Positions 38,501 through 53,500 of a stretch of DNA of 64,000 bases are shown here, piece after piece. A program made the translations under genes and the position numbers. The stretch comes from Agelas oroides (Eukaryota > Porifera > Demospongiae > Agelasida > Agelasidae). Positions within the stretch are counted from its first letter, which is position 1. The number at the start of each line of letters is the position of its first letter. The DNA is taken from assembly GCA_949130485.1 (NCBI GenBank), contig OX422204.1, positions 4,650,015 to 4,714,014 of the forward strand, given 5' to 3'. The notes below the pieces were generated by a model, which ran no database searches, had not been told where the DNA came from, and saw nothing but the letters and a program-made list of their open reading frames with translations.

Positions 38501-41500
38501 AATCCAGTCATAAAGGAGGTGGTTGATTTTTTCATGCTTGTCCTCCAACCCTTGGAAGGGTCGGAGAACAAGACTAAGAATACATGAACTATGACCACTT
38601 CATAGGCAGGAAATAAATGCACATGTACTTATGCATCGACAGCAAAGACCATTACAATGGTTTTTGTAATTGTAATCTCATGATTTTCTTGTAAATGCAC
38701 ATTACACCCCAAGCGGAACAAGACTATACTGTATGTGCCATGAAAGTTAGCACTATTCTGCCCCAGTCACCCTTACTCCCACCTCAACACATGCACACAC
38801 ACATCCAGTATCGGGAAATTTCCAGGTTAAGACAGCTGCTTGCTGAACGAGAAAAAAATAAGATCCGGTGCACTTTGCAAAACAACATTGATTCGACAGA
38901 AGAGAGTGAAGAGGAGCCTTCCTGTTTGAACCTCTCAAAGTGCGGTTCAAAGAGGAAGGCTCTGGAGGAGGATCTTCAACCCACCAAAAAAATAAAGCAA
39001 GATCAAGAAGACAGTGACTACACTTTGGTAAGTTACTAGAAGCTGTATCTCCAACCCTATGCTGCTTGTTTGGGGCAGTAGAATCGTTTGTCTGTAAATA
39101 CGTACGTAGTCACTTGTAAACTTGGTCCAAGGTACAAAAATAAATGAATTTCTCCGTACCACACATTCATATCCTACAGAACTCTCCGCCAACCCCCCCA
39201 TATGCAGACTTCCGTGCATGTAAGAACACAAGAGGAAAGCTACCAAGGGGGTCGTATGAAGGCAAACATCCAACTCCATACCAAGCGGGCCCTGGCCAGC
39301 GACCAAGCAAGCGTCCACTTTTACACCAAGGGGACCCTGCCCAGGGATCAAGCAAACGTCTGCCTCCACACCAAGTGCCGAGCAAAATTCCGCTTCCACA
39401 CCAAGTGGGCCCTGGCCAGGGACCAAGCAAGCGTCCACTTTTACACCAAGGGGGCCCTGGCCAGGGACCAAGCAAACGTCTGCCTCCACACCAAGTGCCG
39501 AGCAAAATTCCACTTCCACACCAAGCGGGTCCTGGCCAGCGACGAAGCAAACGTCCACTAGCTACAACACCAAGCGGGCCCTGGCCAGGGACCAAGCAAA
39601 TGTCCACTAGCTACAACACCAAGCGGGCCCTGGCCAGGGACCAAGCAAACGTCCACTAGCTACAACACCAAGCAGGCCCTGGCCAGGGACCAAGCAAACG
39701 TCCACTAGCTACAACACCAAGCGGGCCCTGGCCAGGGACCAAGCAAACGTCCACTACAACACCAAGGGGGCCCTGGCCAGGGACCCAGTAGATGTCAACC
39801 CCCACAGCAGAGAGGATCTGGGCTGGGGTCACAGCCACTTTTCCGTGGGGGATTTCGGCCTCCGATCCGGCCACCAACCGGGAGCAGCCATAAATTCGCC
39901 TAATGTATTCTGCGGACTACAGATTCGCGGAGTCATGGACTCGCACCGGAAATAATTTTATGGCTGGAATGCTTTTTCCTTTGCCGATACTGTACGTGCA
40001 ACAGTTGAACCAGGGACTGCTACTGGAGTTGTAGATGAGCTGTAAACGTTAGCAAGACTTGTGAGAGACTTCGACAGTTTCCCAAAAAGTATAGCTATGA
40101 AGCCGATGTTTGTCCACATATACTGGAAGTAGTCCACGTATCAACAACAGAGTTGGCATGTGTTTGAGGAACGTTCTAGCTAGTCTAGCGTAGCCAGACT
40201 AGCCTCAAATCCCAAGTTTTCTGTTCTAGATTTGTCTCGCAGTTATGGAAAAAACTCCAGAACGGAAAGCTATCCACTGAGAGTCTAGCTACGTACGTAC
40301 TAATGTACTCTAGCCAATGCACACAGAGTCTGCGAAAATACATATAGCTGAGGGCTTTCCACCAATAAACCCTAGTTCGATATCTAGAGAAGCACGTTTA
40401 AGCCTTGGGGGTGGGGCTAACTACAGTGAAATGTGCACTTACCTACTGGCTTATTGCACTGCTGCACAATCATTCCTATGCCTTCCCAGTTCTGCCTGGT
40501 AACAACGCTTCTTTACAGCATAGTCAACGCCTCTCATGTAAGGCTAGCTTGGGTTGCTAGCGCCTACACAACTCGTACAGATGGCAGTACCATGCCCATC
40601 TTGTATGATAACTGTTGCACGTGCAGTGTGTCGGCAAAGAACAAAGCATTCCAGCCGCAAAATATAGTGAGTCTATGAGTCCGCAGTCCGCAGAATACAT
40701 TAGGCCCACAAGTATGTACTGTATGCATGCACTGCACACTAAATGACATGCAGGAAACTCCTCACAGTTGTGACATTGTTTCAAATCCTAAACAGGTGTA
40801 TGAATCTTTTCTCACTTATGACACTTACCTGTGTTGAGTTTGCATAAACTGCATGGAGGTAGACCAGGATCAAGTCTGGCACAAATGACAGAGAGAATGT
40901 GTACAGGTCCTCACAGTGTTGTTTCAGCTGCACACAGTTGTACAACCACTGGAATACAACTGGAGAAAACTGTAAGCAGAAAAGAGACTGAACATTACAA
41001 GATGCACATTTTGCAACATGATTAATACAAGAATATCACGCCTGTGAGAAACGTGGACGTGCCTACATACGTACCTAGTAGTGCGGTGTGATCCATGTAG
41101 ACATAATTACATGGACATAAGCCACTCAAGGGACAGAAAAAGGGAATTTCTTCTGTTGCTGTGGCCAGATTGCAAAGATGGGGCAATGCTTCTGTCAGCC
41201 CACCACTACGACATTGAGTTTCGGGCATCTCCTGACTTCCTTTACCACTAACTGGGCCTGAATATGTGTCTGAAGCTCGATCAGCTGTGCAACCTCCAAC
41301 AACTTGAGATGCTGGTAGTAATAAGCCAAGAGATCCGGTGAGCCACACCGTGCGACTCTCTTCTCAGCAAGGTGTGAGAGAACACTCACAAAGGATGGCC
41401 AAATCAAGTGCCCAACTGCTGCAGTCCTACCAAGCTAAGTTAGCTGAACTTTTGGTAGAGGAAGGTTTGTTTGATGTGGGGAAGAACAGTGGTTGTCCCT

Positions 41501-44500
41501 GACTCCCTGAAGGAGAGAGGACACCTTTTTCACCATTCCCATTCATGTAGCCCACAGAAAGTATATCCGGTTCACGTTCCAGGGGAAAGCGTACAAATTC
41601 AACTGCCTCCTCTTTGGTCTCTCATCAGCACCATGGGTTTTTACCAAGACCCTAAAACCAGTTATAGCGCGCTTACGGGAGCTGGGAGTATGGCACGTCG
41701 TTTGTTTCAAAATTACTGCAATAGTCTTTAAGGAATAATTAAGTTGCTAAGTAATTGATTAAGGATCGAATGGTTTGGCAATGTGAATCAAACGGGTTGG
41801 CAACATGGTTCGAATGGTTTTGCAACGCAGATCGAATGGTTTGGCAATACACATCGAATGGTTTTGCAATGCGGATCGAATGCCTTGGCAATGCAGATCA
41901 AATGGTTTGGCAACACACATCGAGTGGTTTTGCAACACGGTTGAATACTTCGAAGTAAAAGCTCTATGAGGTTCTTTTGAACGTACATGTAGGTATGTTT
42001 TTCTGAAGTAATATGTAACCGTTTACAGAGGATGCTACCTGCCGTGTTATGTGTACTGTCTTTTGGCCTCTCTCGTTGATAACATGGCGCAACTCCAGAA
42101 CTGTCTGAAGCCCAATGGCTGCTGTACTTCCGTAGTTAGTGTTGTGCTTATGCTTATAGGCATTGAAAAGAAAGTGTGCCCAATAAGTTGTTTTTACCAT
42201 CAATAACCGATCAACAACCAATTGGGGTTCCAGTGTTCATTGTGCTCCGCCCCTTGAGGGCTTCTGGACCAACCCACTTGTACTTGTAGGCGGGCCCAAA
42301 CCTAACCACAAACCGGATACGAACCTTGTAGCTATTCGCCCTGGGCTGTGATAATGCTTAGCCATAGCCATGATGCCTTTAGGCGTCATTCATCATATAG
42401 TGCATGTAAATTGCTGACACCCTTAAGTGTCTTTCGCGTATAAAGGGTTAAAGGCCATCCTCCAACACACAAGAGAGCAAAACAAGAACCACAATTTTGG
42501 ATACCAGAAAAGTTTTCGATATAGTGTGGCATGAAGGTCTTCTTTCGTACAGGTCGTGGAAAAGATTCCGGAACAGTGCTTCGCTATTACATTGACCAGT
42601 CACTCAGTACAGGCACAAATTCTTCATTTCACTAATGCACGACCATGGTTTTGGCCTGGTTGGGCCTCGTCAGGTGCATGCAGTGTACACAATGCATACG
42701 TGCAGGACTATATATCGTAGAATCGGGTTATCAGGCGCACATCATTATTTAGCGCACACCGCTTATTAGGCGGGCGCATGCTGTCTTCTTGACAAAATCT
42801 GTCTAGACCCTCGATAAGAAGCGCACTGCTCTAATTAAACAAAAATTTGGAGTGTGCGAGGCGAAATATTCCACAAGTGGGACAAGTTAGATCGAGCAAG
42901 CACGCGAAGGTAATGCGAACGAGGATCACTTTGCAAATAACCAATGGGGATCACGTTTGCAAATAAGCATTCAGAAGTGCACTATAAATGTGAAAAGGAC
43001 TACAAAAACATCAGACATGGCACTGCTTCTCACAGAATTGGTTGAATCATTCGCCATCGCCATTTGCCATCCTCGACGCACTCATCGACTGCGAGTTTCC
43101 GTTCACTCACTGCTCCACACTTCCTTGTATATGTGATGGCCACGAACTACGCTTTCTACTGCCATTCATCATTTTATAGCCGCCTAACAAGCTCTGGTTC
43201 TGATCGGTCAACTGCATCGTGCTATCTATAGCTGTCGATCATCAATGACATCATACTTTTAGAGGTGTAGTCGACCTTCGACCCTTGCTATTTGGCGCAC
43301 TTCGTTATGTAGCACATATTATTTTACTGTTATCCCATTAAGCGCATGCGCCTAATAACCCAATTCTACGGTATGCTAGTACAACATGGCGTGTGATGTC
43401 AGGTGTACCTACGCTATACAGACGCTACATGTACACTACGTATGTGCAGTTCTGAGGTAGTGTTGGACAAACAATTGTACCAAGCATTCTTGCAATCCAA
43501 GCGATGTGACGAAGAAGCCGAGGGACGTGAAGCCGAGGAAGGTAGAGAAAAAGAATATAAGATAAGATGTGGGCTGCTGGGAATAGGCAATTCAAGAAAG
43601 ACGTGGTACGGCACACGCCTGATGCCCGCTGCAGGGGGGCAAGCTCTGAGACCAATGTGCAAGTGCCCAATACTAGTGGTTCTTCAACTCCTGGAAATAC
43701 CACGGTCACTGAGGCCAAAATCGACGCACAGGTGAACTTACATTACTCAACTCATAGGCGAGTTTGTGATCTCTTCATTTATAGAGTCAAACCTGCATCC
43801 TGAACTGAATCCCATGATACCACCAATTATCATTGATGAAGAGAAGTTCGGGGTGAGCATCTACGATAAAAAGAACGACCTGCTGCTGCTAGCCTGGGAC
43901 ATTCCCTGGTTGACCGAAAAGGATGGTAGTGAACTCCATGAACCTGATTATGAGCTAGATGATTTTGTGGGCGATGTGTTGAGAAAGGCTGGATCTCCAT
44001 AGAGAGGAACCCTTCAACTTTCTGGTACAGTAGCAGAGGTTAGGACAGTCCCAGAGCCAGCCTGGACAAACAGCACCAATGAGTAAGGCACAAGCCGCAG
44101 CTAACCAACTAGAAAGACAGCAGATACTAGCACATCTTAGCCTTTCACATTTAGCTGGACAGCAGCAGAATGGACAGGGTTCACACACGGCAATCTCTTT
44201 TCAGGTACTAAATAATGTAGCTCATCCCGTACCGCAGTCTCGGTCTGCTACTTCACGTTACTCTTACAAGGTCAAGGAAATGAACCCACAAAGGAAAAGT
44301 GATGTACGTAATAGTGAGACATCTTCATAACGGGAATTCTAAGTTTCAATCAGTAAACGGATTATGTGTACATTTCATGGAAGAGCATCTGCCAACCACA
44401 GCAACATTTGATATTGGCTACTTTGAAGGCAAGCAACAGTCAAAATTTGGTTGGTGACCTTGGATGACTTGCATATAATGTATGAATTACATCCTAAAGG

Positions 44501-47500
44501 TGGTGAAGTGTTTTCATGGTTTGAGGGTGCAAGTGATGCTGGAACTGAAAGTCATGTTAGCTCTAAGTGAAGTTCGAAAGAAGCAGACGCAATGGCATCT
44601 ACGTAAGTGCAGTCAAAGACCCCGGTCATTGGTCTGGAAGCGAGACTAGTACACAAGCGAAATCGCCAGTGGGCAGTACACATGGCTGGCACAGTCTTTT
44701 CCCCCCGCGGCATTGGGCAAGGCTAGACTAACACAGACTACACTAAAAATAGCCTACTCACAGCTTTAGTGAACTGTAAAGCTAGGATGGTCAGCCGTCA
44801 TGTGAATGACAACTGAATCATGAAATTGGTTTCACAAAGTTTGTTACGGAGATTGGCCCTTCATCAGGTTCTAGCTGGCCATATTACACATATTTTTAAT
44901 TATTACATGCCTGGAACCACTACTAAACTGTCAACACCGTTTCAAGTTCTGGTGTTGTGGTTACATTTGAAATATTCTTCTTAGGCTTAGGTCTAGCTGT
45001 GACTGAGATTAACATAAAAAAAGTACAGAAACAAGACTTAAAAATAAAACGATGCAGGGATGGCATGCCAAAAAGTACGCAAACAAGGTAGGGATAATGC
45101 ATGAAAGCAAAGGTCAACTTATTGGCAAAGCCCCATCCCTACATCTTTTTCACACTCTCCACTCTTTGATTATGCATACTTTTGCCAGTGATTACACTTC
45201 CTCGGCCAGTACCTCTGTGTGAGTTATCAGGTGCTTGGCTATTAATACATTATCACAGCGCACCCTTGAAGGCAACCCATACCTATCCACTCCCAACAAA
45301 AGCCAGAGAAAGAGCTGTGTCACTACGGTTATTTCCGGCTACTCTGAGGTATGGTACTACATGGCTATATCTATCAATAGCACCATGGATTACAATTTTC
45401 CATGGATTACAAGTCTATGTGCCACAAAGCATTAGGAGACTCGACATGGTAGCTTCTCCTATGCAGTACATTCCTAAGTCGTGCTTGAACGCCACTGGGG
45501 TCAATATCATACATTAAATCACATATTCTAGATTGCTGAACAACAATACCTCTAGCCTTAAGTGCACTCTCCACAGATTTCTCTCCCATATTAGAGTTCA
45601 AGTGTAGAATCTGTCGAATCACTTCACACAGGTTGGTATCTGAAATTGTGGAATACCTTCCTCGAGCACTAAGTCCATACTCAGTCATCCTTCGTTCTAT
45701 GGTTCCCTCTGAGCATGCAAACATGACAGCTATATCTTGTACCTTGAAGTTGTGCTGTAAAATAGAATTGAAAGTGGTCCTCAGCAATTAAAATGATGAG
45801 CGACCCCTTTGAGTTGTCAATTCCGTCACCGTCCGAGCATCCACCTCCATTTCAAGAGCATCACGAACTAACAATACTTGGGATAAAAGTACGTGGGGTG
45901 CAAGGCTCTATTAGTAGTGCACAGTGGGCTAACGCATTAGCTCTTCACAATCCATCAATATCTTCATCATAGACTGAACTTATTCTATCCTCCAGGCCGT
46001 CTTCCATGCAACTCAAGACTCCCACAACTACAGTATATGTTGCCACGTCCATAGCTCACTAACTCACGTGATTCACACAGCGCGTGCTAGTTCACATGTA
46101 CATGTGACACATGTGTAGTGCGCATGCAGCTAAGCCATTGGCCATGGCCAAGAGTACGAGTCTTCAGATTAGTTAGCAAGAACCACGTCAGCTATACGAT
46201 ATTTGTCATCGTTGCCTGTACCAAGTACACCACAGCAGCAAGAATGCCCACAGGCAGAAAATGTGCAGCAGCAAAGTGGATCGAACGCTGCCTCCATGTC
46301 CACTGGTAAATTCAATAATAAATTATCAGTTGTTGTAGTTTTGTGTTAGTTACTGATGTATCTTTGAGATTGTAACTTTTGATGATTACAGCACTCCATG
46401 AGGACAAATGGTCTCAGTCTGGCTCGCAAACTGGTAAATCTGAATGTTTACTTTAATTTATCACAAGGCAGACCCATTTCCGGGAAAAAGGAAAGGGTCT
46501 AGTGATACAAGTGGTGTCCCACCAGGATAGGTTAGTGGTTGGCGATCTGATGTTGTAATCACTGTGTCTTGTGCTGGCTTCACAAACAAGAGTACTCACT
46601 AGCTTTCTGTCACCTGCTGATAGGCACACAGCAGGGAAGCTCAAAGTGGTATAGCCAAAGCAAGCTGCATGCTAAGCATCTAGTTAATTGCATTCCGGTG
46701 TACGTAACACGATTAATGTAAGCAGTTCATCAGACTTTGTCCGACTAGTCTAATACTGTACTGTGATTGGTCTGGCACTGTACAGTGTGAAAAGTACAGC
46801 AATTCACACTGTACATTATGTGAGTTACCAGATTTTAATCCTTCGCAAAATGAGGTGTGGCTAGCAAGGGGTTAGCAAGTGCACAATACAAATGATATAA
46901 AATTGCTGAAGTTGAGTCAGGAAAATGCTATAGAAAATTCATCTAATAAGGTACCTGTCTTTTCATGCAGACATATTAAGTCAGTGCAATGCTGCACTAG
47001 CTGCTTTACAATGTTCTAAGGCTGGTGTTGTTGCTGAAAATAGAAGAAGTGAGAAAATGCGAAAGGAGTTCTCCCAGGCATTTAAACGCAAAAGTGGTGC
47101 ACAACCGAATACCGTTGCCAAGCGGTCAAAGCGAACAGCATGGAAGCACCACTTCATTTGTTTGGCATTTTACACCCAGAGAAAAATATCAACCACTGAA
47201 AGTGACAGGGATGAGCTGTTTGAAGCTGGTTTAGGAAGGAAGGAGATTGAGTTTACATCCCTTGACTTGGAACCAAAGGATTTCAGAGAGCTCATCTATG
47301 AAATGTTTCCAAAGCTGCGTGAAGCTGGAGGCTATCAGTTCTGCAGATGCAAGCCCAACTCAAGGGAGGAGCTTGAGCCACTTTCTAAGCACGTCCTGTC
47401 ATCACCACGACCGTTGAAGGAAAGAGTTGGGCAGGGACGCACATACATAGTTCCTCTACAGAATAACCTAACTTCCACAATTGAAAGTTCTGATGAGGTA

Positions 47501-50500
47501 ATCCACGCACTTTGTATCATTGTATGACAGCATGATCTTGTAACCAACTCATGAACTCCCATAGCTTAATGAGGAATGCTTATCATGTGGACTACTTAAT
47601 CCTGTGGGGGATCTACCAAGCCATCTTGAGGAGTGTACCAAAGCAAGGTAGGTAGTAGGGTGCATGCATGCAGAAAGCCTTGTGCAAAGCAGACAACCCG
47701 AAAGGTAGGCAGTTGAACTGGTAGGTTTCTCTTAGCCACTTGAATTGCAGCAATTTCCTGTGGTCTGTTGCTACTGGTATCATGAAGTAAGCATCTTTCA
47801 GGTCGACTTTTGTCATCCAGTCGCCTGGCTTTAGGAGGTCTTTGAGCATTTGAATGCCCTCCATCTTGAAATGCTCTGTTTGTACAAAGGAGTTGAACTT
47901 CTTCAGGTTGATTGGCCTTTGGCCCCCATCTTTCTTCGGAACCATGAAGAGTTGGGATTGGAAACCTTCCTGTTTTTTGCAAGCTCTTGATATTGCATTC
48001 TTGTCTACCATATTCTGAACCTCCTTGGTAAGGTTCAGAATTTCCTCTTTCAAGAAGCTTAGCTCCTTGGGGGGGGGCATGTTGGTGAGGCCAGCTCAGT
48101 AGGTTTATTGTGTATCGTTGAGGACCCAAGGATCCTGTGTAATTATTTCCCAATTCTTGATAAAGTGGGAAACTCGTCCAGCTAAGGGGAGGTTCTGACA
48201 TGCAGCTGTTTGAGCCAGAGGAGTCATGCCCAACTCTATGCGTTGTTTGACTATCGGTGAATCGTAAAGGTTTGTCAAATATTTCTCTTTGAGTAAGATT
48301 GACATGACAAGGGGTAGGTTCGGATAAACATACAGAATGTTGGTGTTTTCCGCCATACTGAGTGAGTGAGTTCTCTTGTGTGTTCTGTTCTCCTCTTCTA
48401 TCCACATTTCAAAAAGAAGCGTGGATGTCAGTAGGGAGGTAACAAATGAGATCGAAGGATTTGAAGATGGTGAAGTGGTGGTATAGACATAAGATGTTAG
48501 GCTAGATACTGGGTCTCTACCTCTCACTTCAGTAAGACACTGTCTTAATGTCATAGGCATAAGATGTTAGGCTAGATACTGGGTCTCTACCTCTCACTTC
48601 AGTAAGACACTGTCTTAATGTCATAGGCATAAGATGTTAGGCTAGATACTGGGTCTCTACCTCTCACTTCAGTAAGACACTGTCTTAGTGTCATAGACAT
48701 AAGATGTTAGGCTAGATACTGGGTCTCTACCTCTCACTTCAGTAAGACACTGTCTTAATGTCATACGGTCCATTGTTATTATGATTTATGAACATGTATT
48801 ACTCACAATATTATAATTACTGCTATATTACATCCTATCTCTAATCACATTACTGTATCATGTTGACTGGAGCAATGAGTGATTAAATTATCTATTATTG
48901 CAATTCCTGCAGTGTTGACAATGCAATCAAGTATACCAAAAATTAATCACAATTCACCTGTAATTATTAATATAAATTGTTCCCCCATCAATTACCTCCA
49001 GCCTTAAATGTAAGTTAAAAATACCACACCTGCAGTCTGATTTATGTCTAAGCAGAATACTGCTAACATCAACTCCCTTTCTATACAGAAGTCGTATAAA
49101 GACACTTGTGACCTAATATTGTCTGAGTTGACTCCCTCTAATCCCTCCAAACTAAATAAATCCTGCCACTCCTGGTCTTAATCTCCTCAAACAAGGTTTA
49201 TGCCTTAAACAAAAAGCATGGTTAAAGCAGAAGGACGATGCCCAACTAAAACTATCCTATCAATCTCTCCAAAAAACCTTTCACAAGGCAGTAAAGAAAG
49301 CTAAGGCAGATCATGGGAGACAAACACTGCAGCAATGTAAGCATGACTCCAAAAACTTCTGGAGAAGTTTCAAACAAAATAGGTATACACTCTGAGAGAA
49401 AATCAATTCACAATCAAGTTAACCCATTCAGGCTTTAACCCACTACTCCCAATCCGTGACTAGACAACCTGGTGACAGGTGTTGAATATGGTGGTTATTA
49501 ATTTTGATGACAATAGCACTCCTCACATCTCCAGACAACACCACTCAACAGAAGCACAAGCACAGGGGGTGGCCCTTGCTTGGAACGGAAATTCAACCAT
49601 AAAATTCGAATGCAAATTCGAACCATTGGAACGGAAATTTGAACCATTTGAATGCAAATTTGAACCATTCGAACGGAAATTCGAACCATTGGAATAAATA
49701 TCACATATGGCTAATTTTGGCGGATTTGGCGTTCCACACGAAACCGCTGGCAAAGTAGGCGCCTGCAGCTACTCGTTTGCTGGCAAGAGACTTTGGAAAC
49801 TTACCAGAAGCCAAGATGCCGCTAATTGAACATTGGAATGTACTTTTGTTTTAACTTCCTGTTTTTTCAATAATCTCTGTATATTTGTCACTGGCGGAAT
49901 AACTGCAAGTTATACAATACACTCGCCTGCAGCTTGTGCATTATACATAACCTCAAGCATTATTGCACCATCTTTGTGCACCAAATTAAAAAGGATGAAG
50001 GCCTACCTACAGTGTTCTAAATATTAACTTCATACATGCAGTGATTTGCCTGCACCTCTTTATAGTTGGACAGTGTATGAGCTGCTTGTGGGTTTCTATG
50101 AATCATCATCATATTCACTGTGTAGTTATTGTAATTATACGCAATTACTCACGCTTGTGTTGCTTTGTTCAAGCAACTAGTCTGAGGTAGGCTGGATACA
50201 CCAGACAGCCTCCTGCACACTGTTTCGGCAACATTTCAGAAATATTTGGCAGCTGAACTGCTATGAACATGGCCGAGGGCCCCCCAAAAAATCAACTGTA
50301 CATGTTTCCAACCTCCTACTCAGGCTACTACTCTCCTGCATTTAATATGTGCCCTGGCATTGCAGGTTCATTCCCTGAAACCCTTGTGGTACCAGTTCAA
50401 GCTGCAGAGAACAAGGTGAGTAGTAGCCTCGCGGGCCAGACTTTCAATTATTCTGGTCCCTGATACCAAGGTTGCTGAAGTTGGCGTGGGTTCGTAGATG

Positions 50501-53500
50501 AGCATTCATGATTGTACGTATGATTGTAAGTTATTGTACCTGCTATCGAGATATACATAACCGCTTGACTAGTATACACACATTTGCATGTTTGGACGTA
50601 AATTAAACTCGTGCATGTGTTCACCACTCTGACAGGATGCTGACGTCAGCACAGAGCATCATTTGCCAGGTACTGCTGGGTATTCTTATAGTGTAAGGAT
50701 CATTCCACCTAAGGATTTTCTCGTTATAGATATGCACAGCATGTGAGTGCAGCATGTATACACAACAGTTTCAAACGCGGTTGGAACTGAAAAATAAACT
50801 TCAGGAGTCTTTCGCAAACCATGTTTCCATAACTTACAAAATATGTAAGTAGGTTACTTCCTATACTTACATTTTTGATTGCTTTGCATACAGCAAGTGA
50901 TCAGAAACTGTAAGTGGGGAAGGCCTGGGAATGTGGCTATCATGGATTATACAGTGGAAATAGGCTGGAATATACAGCTGCTACTGACTACATTTAACTG
51001 TAACCTTATTCCCAGACAGACGCCCTCTTCTATGTAACCTTATTTCCAACAGACGCCCTCTTCTAGTTGCCTGTGCTCCATGTCTGGAACCAAGTGACCT
51101 CTGTCAGTTTCCCCATTCATCAAGATGTTAGACAGGATGCTGTTCTCTCTCCTCTTCTCTACTCCACCTTTGTTGATGAGCTCCTTGACCTCCTCTCCAC
51201 CTCAGGACTTGGGGTGAGAGTAAACACCATCTATTGTGGAGCCTCGATGTATGCTGATGACCTTGCTCTAAACAAGAATCTCCTCCAAACTCCAGCTGAA
51301 ACATTGTGTAGTCTTATGCAGGCGGTACAATTACCTGAATGTGAGCAAGTCATTTGTCATGGTCTTTAGAGAGTCTCTCCATTCAAGGATCCTCACGAGC
51401 AGGAAAGAGCTGGGAGTAGACAAAGTAAACTATCTAAGGGTCCCTAATTGGTTTCTTTTCCCACCATCTCACCAAGAGCAGAGTACATGCAACAAGGAGA
51501 AGTGCATCTTTTCAACGGATACAGGTTTACATGCCTACGTACATCCTGTCACATCCTACAAGCTCTACTCCACATTATCCATCCACGTAGCTCACAACTG
51601 TGTTCCTCACCAGCAATAAACTGAATGCACCCACTGCAAGATCCTCTGCACAATCAAAGGACTCAGATGACCATGCAATGACAGCTTTCCAAAGCCTGAA
51701 TCAATCTCGTTCAATCTTGTAACCTGTATTACTACTCTGTTGCACTAAAAGTACAGCCAATTTTGGTTCACTTGCCAAAATGCCACAATGCAGGGCTAAG
51801 CTCCCTATGAGGCACATTGGGATGATTGGTGAACTGCCAGATTGTTTCATTTATGTTATATGTTTGCGTGGTCAGTAGCTGGTTTCTTTCAAGCAAGAGA
51901 AATCGACTTACTCATGGCGTAGATTTTACACAAGTTTTAAAAAATTCCTGAGGGAAATTCAGTACAAGCGAACAGTGTATATGCTCTATTCTCTGCCCAT
52001 TCTATTCAACTGGTCTACGTGCCAGGGCAAGACCCCCAGATGTTATCTTGCTACGAGTTTTGGAGGACTGGCACATCACACATTACTAGAACTATCTCCC
52101 TGAAAACTTCTGTTCCTAATATTGAAGGGTATGAGCATACAGTGATAAACACCTGGCGCTGACTACAAATGTATATTTGAGAATTTCAAGGGCAAATCAA
52201 CAGACCACATAATGTAGAGAATACCAAGTTTATGCCTTAAAGGTACTGGCAAATTGCATGCCTTCAAGCAATGGACAAAAAAACGTAAAGAAGGGCACAA
52301 CACCGTGCAGCTACTTGAGAACATGTTGTGAAGCTACCAGTAAATTGTACTACAGTAGGAAGTCACTTATCCAAACACACTGGCACCAAGGGGTGTTCAG
52401 ATAACTGGATAAGCGAAACAATACTATTTGTATACAAAGCAGAGTACTTTCCATTTAATGCACAGCAAATTATCTATGAATATCATTATTTTGGGAGTTC
52501 GGATTAGTGACTTCCTCCTGTAATTGACTTCAAATAGGGGGAGCTGGCACAAAATAAACAGTGGCAAGTTCATTAAGGCACAGGCATAATTTTAATGTGC
52601 AGAGCCTGAGAGTAGCTTACCTGACATTAGTGATCAACAAGATATTGTGTAGTACGTTTTCCGAAATGAAAGTTAAGGGGAAAAATTCCCGTGCACAGGC
52701 CTTTTCAACTAGTAAAAATGGCCATGGTTCCACCATGAACAAGCATGAGACAATTTAGGCTTTCTGCTCTCCATATGTTCAAGCCATGAGCAAGAAAGTG
52801 CTAACTTAGTTTAACTGGTTAAACAGAAGTTGCGTTCTTGACTCATGGATATGCCAACTGGAAAGGCACTACTAGTGAGAAAGAGGGTGCAGATATTCTC
52901 AGGTAAGTTATTACCGTACTGTGCAAGCCACTATTGAAATGTCCCTAGTTTAGTGGACATGTACTGTATTCAAAACCTTAGTGTATGTTTCAGTTTCTGC
53001 AATGGAATATCGAGGGGGAAGAATTTTGCCTTCCCAAATAAATAATGGCCTCCCCCAGCCCTGTAATATGTGAAAAAGGCTGCAAAAGACTTCCTTCGGC
53101 AACAATTCAATGAGTGGTACTCAGAACAAACAACTGAAAGATGGAGAACTTGAAGTACTTTAAGCATAGCCATTGAACCACTGCAGATGTGATGTAGTCT
53201 GTTTTAGCAGGATGGCTGTGCGAATGACGACTATGAATAGATTAGACACCCAAAGTGCAAGGATCTATGACATATAGAAGCCTAAGCAAAGGTTTACATA
53301 AAAATCCAAGTGTGAAATGCAGAACCCAACAAACCTATCGGAAGTTTGGGCTGCTGTAAGATCAGCGTGGGAGGGGTTGTTATGGAAACCCGTGTCAAAT
53401 AAGCTGGATTATACCAGGAGTGTCCCTGACGTTCCGCTGTTTATGAAGAGGACCCAAAGGACATATTACTCATAAGTTGGCCATTGACATAAAAGTTGGA

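Noticed and set aside
41767..41942. CRISPR-like array
   Set aside because: Units are contiguous with no spacers, in an intron-bearing eukaryotic sequence; it is a minisatellite. The same applies to 48486-48765.
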